From: a virus
Direction: 5' to 3' (one strand)
IMG/VR virus record: IMGVR_UViG_3300044641_001855
Location: 1-46,474 of that record
DNA: 46,474 nt
Shown here: one piece after another, positions 1 to 7,867 of the stretch
Numbering within the stretch: position 1 is the stretch's first letter
Layout: every line of letters starts with the position of its first letter
Made by a program: the position numbers and the translations under genes
The notes under the pieces: generated by a model
Database searches by the model: none
Seen by the model: the letters and a program-made list of their open reading frames with translations, nothing else
What the model was told of the DNA's origin: nothing

Positions 1-71
1 ACATTTGCCAAGATGCGATTACGCATTTCGGGTGTTACTGCTTCACGAAGATATTGCTTAAAACTTAGCAT
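1..71 (-). CDS. Start of prohead core scaffold protein (gp22-like), partial
   Basis: Only the first 23 codons are in the window, on the minus strand, reading MLSFKQYLREAV and then TPEMRNRILAN. The ATG overlaps the stop of the protease gene as TAATG, so translation is probably coupled; no strong Shine-Dalgarno sequence is visible. In T4 the gene after the gp21 protease is gp22, the major scaffold of the prohead core, which the protease later degrades. The assignment rests on this position and on the amphipathic N-terminus, not on a recognised motif. The rest of the gene lies left of the window. Confidence 0.5.
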   Translation of the reverse strand, partial: MLSFKQYLREAVTPEMRNRILAN

Positions 72-715
72 TAAAGAGTCTTAAAGAAATTCTCAAACAG
101 TGTCAATGCTTTCTTTTCCATGTTCTTACTGGAAGTCTTACGAATTATTTTCTTTGCTTCCATAAGATCACGCTCTAACCAAGAACCATTGTTCCAAATC
201 CATTCCTTGCCTTCCATGATGCCATTTACGAAAGCACCGGGAGCAGATGGATCTGCAACAATGTCAACAGCGGAAAGCATGAGATCTGGTTGAACGATCT
301 TTTTACCGTTTTGCTCAACAAGAGAACCCATTGCTCTTGAACTAACGCCTAGTTTTGCACCTTCGCGGATTAGTTCAGCAGCAATCTTACCCATTGGGGT
401 GCTTTCCATAATCTTGGCTTTTCCATAAACTTTGTTTCCACGGAATTCAAGCATTACGATTCTGTGACTGACACGATCAAGATTGATGGTTGGACCTGTT
501 GGATGTCCGAGTTCACCGAAAGCACGGTTGCAATCAACAAATTCGTTGATGTATCTTCCTACTTCTTTGTTTAAAGTATTAAGAGGATAGACTCTACCGT
601 TTCGGTTGCATTCCTCGGCAACCATGAATACACCTTCGATGAACAGATTCTTTTTGTCATCTGTTCCTTCGGTGATGTATCGAATATCTTCTACTGTTTC
701 GGTTATTAACTTCAT
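71..715 (-). CDS. 21: Prohead core protease (T4 gp21 type)
   Basis: Herpesvirus-type serine protease that matures the prohead by cutting the scaffold and the head shell proteins. It is 214 aa, close to T4 gp21 (212 aa). The catalytic regions are visible: His71 in FGELGHP, Ser125/Ser126 in GVSSRA and an acidic segment around Asp151-Asp155 (DIVADPSAPGAFV). It lies between the acidic core protein and the scaffold gene, the expected place, and its ATG overlaps the preceding stop as TAATG. By family knowledge it is assembled inside the core and activated by self-cleavage. Nothing appears truncated. Confidence 0.95.
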   Translation of the reverse strand: MKLITETVEDIRYITEGTDDKKNLFIEGVFMVAEECNRNGRVYPLNTLNKEVGRYINEFVDCNRAFGELGHPTGPTINLDRVSHRIVMLEFRGNKVYGKAKIMESTPMGKIAAELIREGAKLGVSSRAMGSLVEQNGKKIVQPDLMLSAVDIVADPSAPGAFVNGIMEGKEWIWNNGSWLERDLMEAKKIIRKTSSKNMEKKALTLFENFFKTL

Positions 716-1290
716 TATTTCTTCTTTCTCTTAGCCATTGCAGCCTTGATGGCTTTGCTTCGGGAACCTTTCCACTCATCGGTGGATGATTCGATCTTAC
801 CATCTCCATCATAATCCTTATTGGCTTTCTTTGCTTCGCTCAAACCAGTGTTACGAAATGCCTTTTTATTCATATCTTCTGCATTGTTATCTTCGTAGCA
901 GTCACCTTCGCAGTCAGTTCCGCCCTCGTATTCGTATGGTGAGTTTCCACCAATACCACCCTCGTATTCCATGTCTTCTTCGTCGTCAGACTCTTCATCT
1001 TCTGATTCTTCTTCGTCGGATTCCTCTTCCTCTGACTCTTCTTCCTCTGACTCTTCTTTGTGCTTCTTGGCTTCCATCATCTCTTCGACTTCTAGGCGAA
1101 GATCATTGGTGTCGTCAGCAGTTTCCTCTGACTCTTCGGTGTTTTCATCAAGGAAAGTTTCTGGAGCATACTCTTCAAACTTTTGTTGAAGTCTCTCAGA
1201 GAGTTTTTGCATGAGAAGTTCCGTAGCAATCTTCTTTGATTCTACGATGTTTTCTGAAATTACGCTCTTGATTAGGTTATTTGTGTCCAT
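715..1290 (-). CDS. Acidic prohead core protein (gp67-like), with EF-hand-like loop
   Basis: A 191-aa protein in three parts. Residues 1-48 are helical. Residues 50-112 are almost all Glu, Asp and Ser, encoded by a repetitive TCTTCx tract. The C-terminal part has an EF-hand-like calcium loop at 159-167 (DYDGDGKIE) and a basic tail ending KRKKK. T4 gp67, a small prohead core protein processed by gp21, also has a helical start and a very acidic end, and it lies between portal and protease as here. The added cysteine/glycine region (110-135), the calcium-type loop and the basic tail are extras. It overlaps the upstream gene by 14 bases and the protease by one. The gp67 role is inferred from position and composition. 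Confidence 0.7.
   Translation of the reverse strand: MDTNNLIKSVISENIVESKKIATELLMQKLSERLQQKFEEYAPETFLDENTEESEETADDTNDLRLEVEEMMEAKKHKEESEEEESEEEESDEEESEDEESDDEEDMEYEGGIGGNSPYEYEGGTDCEGDCYEDNNAEDMNKKAFRNTGLSEAKKANKDYDGDGKIESSTDEWKGSRSKAIKAAMAKRKKK
973..1056 (-). repeat. Low-complexity acidic coding repeat
   Basis: Imperfect tandem repeat of short GAA/GAG/GAT/TCx codon units encoding runs such as SEEEESEEEE and SDEEESEDEE, residues 79-106 of the acidic core protein. The opposite strand reads as an artefactual serine-rich ORF. Such tracts can change length by slippage. Confidence 0.8.
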
Positions 1291-1729
1291 TTTTTGCTCC
1301 GTAAATTCTTTCCGCAGTTTTCACTGCTTTTTTGAAACCGTGATCAGATTCCAATATGAGGTTTATTAGTTTATCCTTATGTGAACTATTTAGAGAATTG
1401 TATAGTTCGGCTAAGTATTTAGCCATTTTTGGTGTTATCTCTAACTGAGAACCATCCTTAGCAGTCATCCAATTAGTTGTATTATTGTTTATTGCATTGT
1501 TGAATTCTGCAATAGGCATATACTGGGGTTTTACTTGTTTCTGTATTTGAACAGGAACTGATTTTACCTTTGGTTCTAATGTGATGCTTTCAAACAGTTT
1601 TTCAGAAGCATCGATGTATTTTTTAGCCATCTCTTCTGCTATTCTGTCAGAAATAACAGAGAACAATTGTTCTTTAAACAATTCCCTGTCATTCTTGATT
1701 AGTGCTTCAAATTCTTTCCTAATGCTCAT
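1277..1729 (-). CDS. Probable prohead core protein (gp68 position)
   Basis: 150 aa, helical and charged, with no catalytic motif. The first 45 residues include KEQLFSVISDRIAEEMAKKY and resemble in pattern the N-terminus of the following acidic protein (KIATELLMQKLSERLQQKF), so the two may be related core proteins. It lies between portal (4-base ATGA overlap) and the acidic core protein. In T4 two small internal core proteins, gp67 and gp68, lie between portal and protease, and this protein fills one of those places. The C-terminal half (from about 85) contains ITPKMAKYLAELYNSLN, probably a helical bundle. The function comes from gene order only. Confidence 0.6.
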   Translation of the reverse strand: MSIRKEFEALIKNDRELFKEQLFSVISDRIAEEMAKKYIDASEKLFESITLEPKVKSVPVQIQKQVKPQYMPIAEFNNAINNNTTNWMTAKDGSQLEITPKMAKYLAELYNSLNSSHKDKLINLILESDHGFKKAVKTAERIYGAKNGHK

Positions 1730-3300
1730 TGTGGTGGTTGACCTTCTTGTGGTTGTGGTTGAATACCAAGAGCCATCATTTGCTGTTGTTGTTCTACTTC
1801 CTTGATCAATGCTTCTTGTTGTTCCTTGGCAATCTGAGCGTTGATTTCGATCATTTCTTCATCGGTTTGCTTTAGAATATTCTTACGGATATATTCTTCT
1901 GAATAAAACTTACCAACAAAGTTGCTTAGGGTGTTCAACATATCAATACGATCACGAAGAATGTCATTTTCTTTTAGTTCATTGAAGTACGAATCTTTGT
2001 TGAACTTAAAGGTAATATCTTGGGCAATCTTATTCCATTCATCCTCTGTCATAATTCCCTTAAGAATAACTTGAGTCTTAAGGAGGTCTGTGAGGAATGC
2101 AGCGAATCTCAAGCGAAGTCTTTCTATGAACTTATAGAACTTAACTTCATCTCTGGTGATTTCAGCAGATCTACCCATGTTGAATCCGTTTTCTGATTCA
2201 AGACGAGAGATTGGAACATTGAGTGCGCGGTAGAGTTTCTTTTGTAGATAAAGAACATCTTCCATCTCTCCGAGGTTTTGACCACCATCGAGAGTTGTGA
2301 TTTCTGTTCCTCTACCACCTTCTCTTCGTGGCATCCAGAAATCCTCAAGCATGTGCTGATGGTTTCTGTCGTCACGGATTTGACCAGTGGCTGAATCGTA
2401 AGTAATCTTGTTACGATATCGATTCATAATATCACGGAGATATTGTTCAGCCTTCTGCTTTGGAAGATTACCAACATCGACATAGAAAATTCTACGCTCT
2501 GGTGCGCGAGAAATACGGTAGATGACTACAGCATCTTCGATTTGACGCAACATGTTCAGAGGACGAATTGCTTTTTGTAGATAACCAATTACTCTCTTGG
2601 TTACTGAATCGACAGTACCGGAGTGACAGTAAGTAATGCTATCGATTGTAAACTTATAGCCAGATGGAGTCGTTGGATAAAGAGCCTCTTTATCTGTATC
2701 TGCATAGACATAATATTCTTCGATTTTCTTTACGAATGGAATGATTTGTCCACCAGAAACTCTGGCTCTATCCTTTTCAATCTTTCTTACCTTTTTGATC
2801 TTAATTGGATCAACGGGAATAAGAGAAACCAATCCCTTAGCAGGATTTTCTTTATCGATTTCTTTGTAGTAATAGATCTTGCTGTCGATATACCATCTTC
2901 TGAAAATTTCATGACACCGATTGGTAAAGTCAAGAAGTTTTAGAATATGATTGTATTCGTAGTAGATCTTAGTCTTGATTGTGTCTGGAAGATTGACATA
3001 ATCCAAATTTAACTTAATTGGTTTTCTGTCTTCGCCCATCACAATACTTTCATTGACAATATCTTCGATGGCTGAATCCACTTCTGGATGGAGAGCCATA
3101 CCGCGATACTGCCCAATGAGTTGATTCTCATCTCTAATAGAACCGGAGAAGTCGATGGATGTACCAAAGACTCCTCCGGCTTCAAATGTATAGGTTCCAT
3201 CGTATGGCTCAGGAGTTACCGGAATCTGACTTGATTCTAGATTCTTTGTCTCCTGATCGTTCTTCTTACCAAAACTAAAACCAAAGATATCAAACGCCAT
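1726..3300 (-). CDS. 20: Portal vertex protein (T4 gp20 type)
   Basis: Forms the dodecameric ring at the unique head vertex through which DNA is packaged and to which the neck binds. It is 524 aa, the same length as T4 gp20. Recognisable stretches include the N-terminal GTSIDFSGSIRDENQLIGQYR, the central SRAPERRIFYVDVGNLPKQK and EDFWMPRREGGRGTEI, and the residues after RALNVPISRLE, all characteristic of T4-type portals. The C-terminus is Gln/Pro-rich (EQQQQMM...QPQEGQPPQ). It follows the tail-tube gene by 28 bases, has a GGTTCC-type weak ribosome site, and its end overlaps the next gene by four bases. Confidence 0.95.
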   Translation of the reverse strand: MAFDIFGFSFGKKNDQETKNLESSQIPVTPEPYDGTYTFEAGGVFGTSIDFSGSIRDENQLIGQYRGMALHPEVDSAIEDIVNESIVMGEDRKPIKLNLDYVNLPDTIKTKIYYEYNHILKLLDFTNRCHEIFRRWYIDSKIYYYKEIDKENPAKGLVSLIPVDPIKIKKVRKIEKDRARVSGGQIIPFVKKIEEYYVYADTDKEALYPTTPSGYKFTIDSITYCHSGTVDSVTKRVIGYLQKAIRPLNMLRQIEDAVVIYRISRAPERRIFYVDVGNLPKQKAEQYLRDIMNRYRNKITYDSATGQIRDDRNHQHMLEDFWMPRREGGRGTEITTLDGGQNLGEMEDVLYLQKKLYRALNVPISRLESENGFNMGRSAEITRDEVKFYKFIERLRLRFAAFLTDLLKTQVILKGIMTEDEWNKIAQDITFKFNKDSYFNELKENDILRDRIDMLNTLSNFVGKFYSEEYIRKNILKQTDEEMIEINAQIAKEQQEALIKEVEQQQQMMALGIQPQPQEGQPPQ

Positions 3301-3328
3301 AATATAGGAACCTTTTTGTTAGATGAGA

Positions 3329-3871
3329 TTAAACTACGCCAACTGCTTCGTATTGGAAATGTGTATACGCGATTTGTAACTGGAATTGCACCAACTGATT
3401 GGCTGCTCCCATGTCTAACTGAACAGGACCAACTTGAACTGGCCATGCATTCTTCAGATATACTTTTCTAATGCTTGTATCTGATGCATGATCTAAATGC
3501 TCAACAGTCAAATCTATGCAGAAGTTTGTTTTCTGTGATCTGTCTGCTGCGACATTGGTTTCGTGATCGTTAAACTTTTGAGACCATTCGTGATAAGCAA
3601 ACCAAGTATCATTTCCGCCAGTATCATCTAGAACAGTTACTGTCCATTCGTTATATGTTCTATCGCCTGGGAACTTATACATTCTTCCACGGAAAGGAAT
3701 TGGAATTATTCCAACTATACTTTCTGGTAGTGTTGCTGCGACGCAGTGAGTCTCTACGAACAAACCATTTACAGCAGTTCCTGTTGGATCTGTTGCGGTG
3801 ATTCTGAAACGGTTTGGTCTAGTACCGCCATTGAAGGCTGATATAAAGTTTCCTATTGAGTGAATTGACAT
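3329..3871 (-). CDS. 19: Tail tube protein (T4 gp19 type)
   Basis: Subunit of the inner, non-contractile tail tube through which DNA is delivered. It is 180 aa; T4 gp19 is 163 aa. The start NFISAFNGGTRPNRFRI and the GRMYKFPGDRTYNEWTVTVLDD segment are typical of T4-type tube proteins, as is the C-terminal beta hairpin (QFQLQIAYTHFQYEAVGVV). It lies directly after the sheath gene with AGGAG before the ATG, as in T4. A second tube-like protein is encoded on the plus strand at 39316. Confidence 0.9.
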   Translation of the reverse strand: MSIHSIGNFISAFNGGTRPNRFRITATDPTGTAVNGLFVETHCVAATLPESIVGIIPIPFRGRMYKFPGDRTYNEWTVTVLDDTGGNDTWFAYHEWSQKFNDHETNVAADRSQKTNFCIDLTVEHLDHASDTSIRKVYLKNAWPVQVGPVQLDMGAANQLVQFQLQIAYTHFQYEAVGVV

Positions 3872-3897
3872 ATTATTCTCCTATGTGTTACTTTTTA

Positions 3898-5049
3898 TTA
3901 GAGTTGTGCGTCAGTATTTAGGTTAGTAATGGTAACCTTCACATAGTTAATAGACTTAGCTGGTTTGATGTAAATGTCTGCTACGAATTGATTTGAATCC
4001 AAGATTGCTGCTGGATTGTTTGATTCATCACAGACTACCTTGAAATCATATAGACCTCTGCCATCTTTGATGTTTTGTAGGAATCCGGTTGCTGCATTTG
4101 CGAACAATGAACGCGTAGTTGCATCATTTATTTCAAATAGTACGGCGTTTGCAGTTTTTCCTAGAGTCTTCTTGATGTAGTTAATCAAACGAACGACATT
4201 TACGCGAGTTAGTGAAGAAGTTGCGGTTCCTTCTTGGGTGATATCACCAAACAGATAGATGCCATCACCAGCAATACCAATTACGGAATTGATTTTGCTG
4301 TTGTATAGGTTGTCTTGTTCAGTTGCAGTTGGGTTCTTGATTAACCGAACAGTGTTGAGGATTCTTCCTCTACGAGTTCCTGCTGGTGAGAACCAGCGTT
4401 GTGAATCTCTGTCAGTTCTAACGAAGCATCCTGCTGCATCGCTGGCTAGTGGTATGGTAACATAATTTGTTTCACCAGTGTTAGATATACCCAACATAAC
4501 CTTTTCACCACCAACTGCGAATAACTTATTATCAGCATTGCTTAGTGCTGGATATGCAGTTGGAGTACTTGGAACAGTAGAACCACCAGTATAACCATCA
4601 TAAGTTACACCAACAATTCCAATGATATCATCTCTATATGAAGTTATATTCGATACTGCTGTATAATGTGTGCCTATTGCCTGTGAAGTAAACATTGAAT
4701 CTAGTGCAATGCTTGCATCATAGAAAGTCGCTGCGGTTTCTGCAATCTTGAGAACACCACCGTAAGTGAGATAATTATATGCAGAGTACCAATCAGTTGC
4801 CCATGAACCAGTTGGTCCAGAACCAGTAACACCACCGAAAGTTGTTCCGTTTAGTTTTGCTATCCAGTCACCTAAAGTTTCTACTGTCATATAGTCAACT
4901 TGCTTATCAGCAGTTACACCAAATAGGTCTACTAGAGATGGGCTTGTTAGACTAACCATACCGGAGATGTGGGCGCCTTGCGCCTCAGATCCAGCCACAA
5001 CGAATGAATTATCTACTACTGATACTGTTACTTTTGGTCTTGTTGGCAT
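3898..5049 (-). CDS. 18: Tail sheath protein (T4 gp18 type), short form
   Basis: Contractile sheath subunit. The C-terminal sheath domain is clear: INYIKKTLGKTANAVLFEIN, then TRSLFANAATGFLQNIKDGRGLYDF and VVCDESNN, ending DIYIKPAKSINYVKVTI, the strand-exchange core conserved in contractile tails. At 383 aa it is far shorter than T4 gp18 (659 aa), so the surface domains that T4 adds to the core are mostly missing. The gene has its own leader with a late-promoter-like element and a hairpin (5056-5089), and AGGAG precedes the ATG. It lies between terminase and tube, as in T4. Confidence 0.93.
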   Translation of the reverse strand: MPTRPKVTVSVVDNSFVVAGSEAQGAHISGMVSLTSPSLVDLFGVTADKQVDYMTVETLGDWIAKLNGTTFGGVTGSGPTGSWATDWYSAYNYLTYGGVLKIAETAATFYDASIALDSMFTSQAIGTHYTAVSNITSYRDDIIGIVGVTYDGYTGGSTVPSTPTAYPALSNADNKLFAVGGEKVMLGISNTGETNYVTIPLASDAAGCFVRTDRDSQRWFSPAGTRRGRILNTVRLIKNPTATEQDNLYNSKINSVIGIAGDGIYLFGDITQEGTATSSLTRVNVVRLINYIKKTLGKTANAVLFEINDATTRSLFANAATGFLQNIKDGRGLYDFKVVCDESNNPAAILDSNQFVADIYIKPAKSINYVKVTITNLNTDAQL

Positions 5050-5055
5050 GTTTTG

Positions 5056-5081
5056 CTCCTAGAGATGTCTTACTCTAGGGG
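5056..5081 (-). promoter_or_regulatory. Hairpin covering the gp18 ribosome binding site
   Basis: CCTAGAG (5058-5064) and CTCTAGG (5073-5079) form a perfect 7-bp stem with an 8-base loop, extendable by a G-U and a G-C pair. On the minus-strand transcript the 3' arm includes the first bases of the AGGAG ribosome site of the sheath gene, and the 5' arm begins close to the expected transcript start. It could stabilise the 5' end of the mRNA or tune translation. The structure is seen; the role is inferred. Confidence 0.55.
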
Positions 5082-5089
5082 TATTTATT
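5079..5089 (-). promoter_or_regulatory. Late-promoter-like element before gp18
   Basis: Minus-strand CAATAAATACC contains AATAAATAC, one mismatch from the T4 late promoter core TATAAATA followed by the commonly seen C. It lies about 30-40 bases upstream of the sheath ATG, leaving room for a short leader. T4 late promoters are read by RNA polymerase carrying gp55 with gp33 coactivation, and a gp33-like gene is in this window. Confidence 0.5.
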
Positions 5090-5096
5090 GATTTGG

Positions 5097-6764
5097 TTAT
5101 TTCAGTCCTTCGGCATTCCAGACATCGGTTCCGTCTGAAAATGACTTCATATCATCTTCATCATATGAGGAAATAAAGCCAAATGGTGCTAAATCTTCCT
5201 CAAGTTGTTTAATTTCATTTTGAAATAGCGCCATTCTGGTGTCTAGATTGGTTAGTTCCTTGAAATATGGTTGTCGTGACAACCAAGCAAATAGAACCAA
5301 CGACATAACCAAGTCATCATTGTGTCCCTCTTCAGCAGAATAAGTTTGTGCTTTACTGACGAACGACATCAATTCTGTTAGGATTTCGTAGTCTTCTAGG
5401 ATCAATTTGTCTTGTTCTATCATGTTTTTGAGAACAGAGCATCCAAGTCTTTTTACCTGTGAAGTAGTTCTGACACCAAAAACACTCTCTCCTTTACCAA
5501 ATCCACCACTTACCACTTGTCCCTTTCGTCCCTTCATGCTAGACATGAGAACATGCTCATACTCTAATTCGCTGTGAAGAATGTCCGCAACTTGACCACC
5601 GATGTCGTTGATTTCAATGAAAACATAGGCTTTATTATACTTGTATCCTGTTTTTTCAATGACGGTTGGATATACCATAGGAGATATTAAATTATTCCTA
5701 AACTTACACACTAATCGATATGGAGAACTTGTTGCATCGATTACTGTAAATGCACTGTAGTCTTTTCCTTGTCCTCTTGCAGTATCTACTGCAATGAAAT
5801 ACAAGTGATCATCCTTTGGTTCTTCATAAACAGTCAAACCATCTTTAGTTGTATAAATTGGTTCTTTCCACGCCATTGCATTCAATTTAGCAGTGGAGAT
5901 CAAAGTATTAGATGAACCCAAGAAGTTACATTCAAACTCAGATTCGAATTGCTTCTCAGATGTCTGCTTGATCATCTCCTCTTTCCACTTCTGATCCCGG
6001 AGTTTACCACCAGCAGTAGATGGAACCTGCGACCAGTGAACCTCTATGGGAACATATTCATTCTTTCCAGACTCTCCGGGTTTCTTCGTAGCGCCCTTCC
6101 AGAGTTTGTAGAACATGTTTAGACCATTTGGAGTAGAGATCAACAATACCTTTGTACTCAAACCAGAGGTAATGGTTGGGAACACGGAACTAAAGAATTC
6201 TTCTGCGATGTTCTGAGGAACGAATGCAAACTCGTCAAGAAACAGAAGGTTGAAAGATCCACCACGGACAGCAGATGCTGATGTGGAGGATGCTAGGATC
6301 TTAGAACCATTCTCAAGTTGAATAGATCCTTTGTTCCATTCGAGAATACCTTGTTGCAACCATTTTGGCAAATACTCGTAAGCCAATTTCAAACGAGACA
6401 ACATTTCGCGTGCTGTGGATTGCTTGTTAGCAAGAATGGCTACGCTCATGTTTTGGTTGAACAGAATGTAATGAAGAATGTATGCAATAACTGTGGTTGA
6501 CTTACCAGACTGACGAGGCAGTTTAGCGATCACATAACGATTGTCATGGATCTTACTGATGATGTCTTCTTGATAATCATACAACTCGAAAGGTACAAGA
6601 CCTTTATCTAGAGTTACAATCTTAACATAGTTTTTAGTGAAGTAGATCGGATCGTTTGCACACTTCACATATTCTTCTACTTGTTCTTTTGTAAATTCAA
6701 TTTTTACTCCGGGTCCCTTTAAGTTGGGATTACCGAGGTAACTTTTACTGTCGTTCTTCCCCAT
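5097..6764 (-). CDS. 17: Terminase large subunit (T4 gp17 type)
   Basis: DNA-packaging motor ATPase and headful nuclease, 555 aa (T4 gp17 is 610). The N-terminal ATPase shows Walker A RQSGKST at 84-90, Walker B LLFLDEFA with Asp177-Glu178, and coupling motif LLISTPNG at 207-214. The C-terminal RNase H-like nuclease shows Asp327 (AVDTARG), Glu384 (FIEIND) and Asp483/484 (HNDDLVMSL). All catalytic residues are present, so it should be active. Its start overlaps the small-subunit gene by 20 bases. It docks on the portal during packaging. Confidence 0.97.
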   Translation of the reverse strand: MGKNDSKSYLGNPNLKGPGVKIEFTKEQVEEYVKCANDPIYFTKNYVKIVTLDKGLVPFELYDYQEDIISKIHDNRYVIAKLPRQSGKSTTVIAYILHYILFNQNMSVAILANKQSTAREMLSRLKLAYEYLPKWLQQGILEWNKGSIQLENGSKILASSTSASAVRGGSFNLLFLDEFAFVPQNIAEEFFSSVFPTITSGLSTKVLLISTPNGLNMFYKLWKGATKKPGESGKNEYVPIEVHWSQVPSTAGGKLRDQKWKEEMIKQTSEKQFESEFECNFLGSSNTLISTAKLNAMAWKEPIYTTKDGLTVYEEPKDDHLYFIAVDTARGQGKDYSAFTVIDATSSPYRLVCKFRNNLISPMVYPTVIEKTGYKYNKAYVFIEINDIGGQVADILHSELEYEHVLMSSMKGRKGQVVSGGFGKGESVFGVRTTSQVKRLGCSVLKNMIEQDKLILEDYEILTELMSFVSKAQTYSAEEGHNDDLVMSLVLFAWLSRQPYFKELTNLDTRMALFQNEIKQLEEDLAPFGFISSYDEDDMKSFSDGTDVWNAEGLK

Positions 6765-7200
6765 TGTTATCTAATGCCTTTCTTCTGCTACGACTTTGAT
6801 TTACTAAGTCTTGCAGATCACTTGTCGAACCAACATATATGGCATTTGTTGTGTTATTATTAACAGTGATTTTTTCTTTTTCAATCTCTTTCTTTTGCTG
6901 ATGAAGACCCATTAAGTCTTTATTCATTTCAGCAAGTTGCTTTGCAAAGTTTGATACAACTTCAAATCCACGAGGAGAGTCTAGACTCTGAGCCAAAGAT
7001 ATTGCATTATCTAGGCTATCTTTGCCCTTCTCTATAAGTTCTTTTAGATTTGCTCTAGCATACTCAAAGTCCGAATCCATTTTCTTTTGTTGAACTTCTG
7101 GACTTGCTGGTTTTACCGTTATTTCTTTTGGTGCTGGTTTAAAATCAACACCTAAACTTTGAGAAATAGAATCAAAAACTTTTGGTACTTCATTATCCAT
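6745..7200 (-). CDS. 16: Terminase small subunit (T4 gp16 type)
   Basis: Regulatory packaging subunit that forms a ring and stimulates the gp17 motor. It is 151 aa (T4 gp16 is 164). The central region (about 45-105) is helical and coiled-coil-like (FEYARANLKELIEKGKDSLD, then EMNKDLMGLHQQKKEIEKEK), as expected for the oligomerisation domain. The C-terminus has NAIYVGSTSDLQDLV, a characteristic gp16 segment, then a basic SRSRRKA tail. It overlaps gp15 by 8 bases and gp17 by 20. Confidence 0.88.
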   Translation of the reverse strand: MDNEVPKVFDSISQSLGVDFKPAPKEITVKPASPEVQQKKMDSDFEYARANLKELIEKGKDSLDNAISLAQSLDSPRGFEVVSNFAKQLAEMNKDLMGLHQQKKEIEKEKITVNNNTTNAIYVGSTSDLQDLVNQSRSRRKALDNNGEERQ

Positions 7201-7867
7201 TTAATGTATCATCCTCAAAAATATTAATATCAACTTCTTTGATGATTCCAGAACCACTATCTTTGATTCGACCATACATGTATGCTTTAGCGGTAAATGA
7301 AAAAGTGGAAACAACCATTCTTCTAGAAGACATATCTCCTTCATAAGTCTCTGTCAAATTTACACTATTGAGAACAATTGGAACATCAACATTTACATCC
7401 AATTCGTTCATTTTTAATGTAACTATAAATTCTGGAGAAAAATATGGCAATATTTGTTCCACGATCTGTAGATTATCTTCTACCTTCCTAGTAAAACAAT
7501 ACAATCCATATTGAACATTATACGGCACTTCTGCGTAAGATTGATATGTGTTTGTGTTTTGTTGATCAATCTGTACACTTCTTGATTTAGTGTTTAATTT
7601 ATTAATTTTTCTAACAGGATCGTACTGTAGATTCGTAATTTCAAATCCTAAAATTGGAAGTACAGTTTCAAGTTTAACATTGTTTGAAATAGAACTGGCT
7701 TCAGTTAATCTTCGAATGAATTTTTCTTTACCAGAATAAGTGATCGGAACATTTGTTTTTTCTGATCTACCGTCTGAAGTTTGTTTTTCTACAAAAATTT
7801 CATCAAATAGACCACCAAAGGCTAATGTTAATTTTCGTAAAGTTTGATTATAGTAATACTGAAACAT
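7193..7867 (-). CDS. 15: Tail completion and sheath stabiliser protein (T4 gp15 type)
   Basis: In T4, gp15 forms the hexameric ring at the head-proximal tail end that joins tail to neck. The start (FQYYYNQTLRKLTLAFGGLF, then DEIFVEK) matches the gp15 family pattern, and the body is beta-rich with no membrane or signal segment. Length is 224 aa against 272 in T4. Its ATG overlaps the gp14 stop as TAATG, and it is followed by terminase small subunit, the T4 order. Confidence 0.88.
   Translation of the reverse strand: MFQYYYNQTLRKLTLAFGGLFDEIFVEKQTSDGRSEKTNVPITYSGKEKFIRRLTEASSISNNVKLETVLPILGFEITNLQYDPVRKINKLNTKSRSVQIDQQNTNTYQSYAEVPYNVQYGLYCFTRKVEDNLQIVEQILPYFSPEFIVTLKMNELDVNVDVPIVLNSVNLTETYEGDMSSRRMVVSTFSFTAKAYMYGRIKDSGSGIIKEVDINIFEDDTLNG

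Noticed and set aside
971-1189. Plus-strand serine-rich ORF, and a longer overlapping ORF at 786-1214
   Set aside because: Antisense of the acidic repeat in the prohead core protein; low complexity, no ribosome site, and the minus gene fits the T4 gene order.
1380-1430. CTAAATAC on the minus strand inside the 150-aa core protein gene as a late promoter
   Set aside because: It lies well inside a coding region, more than 100 bases before the next start, and such short A+T-rich matches are expected by chance.
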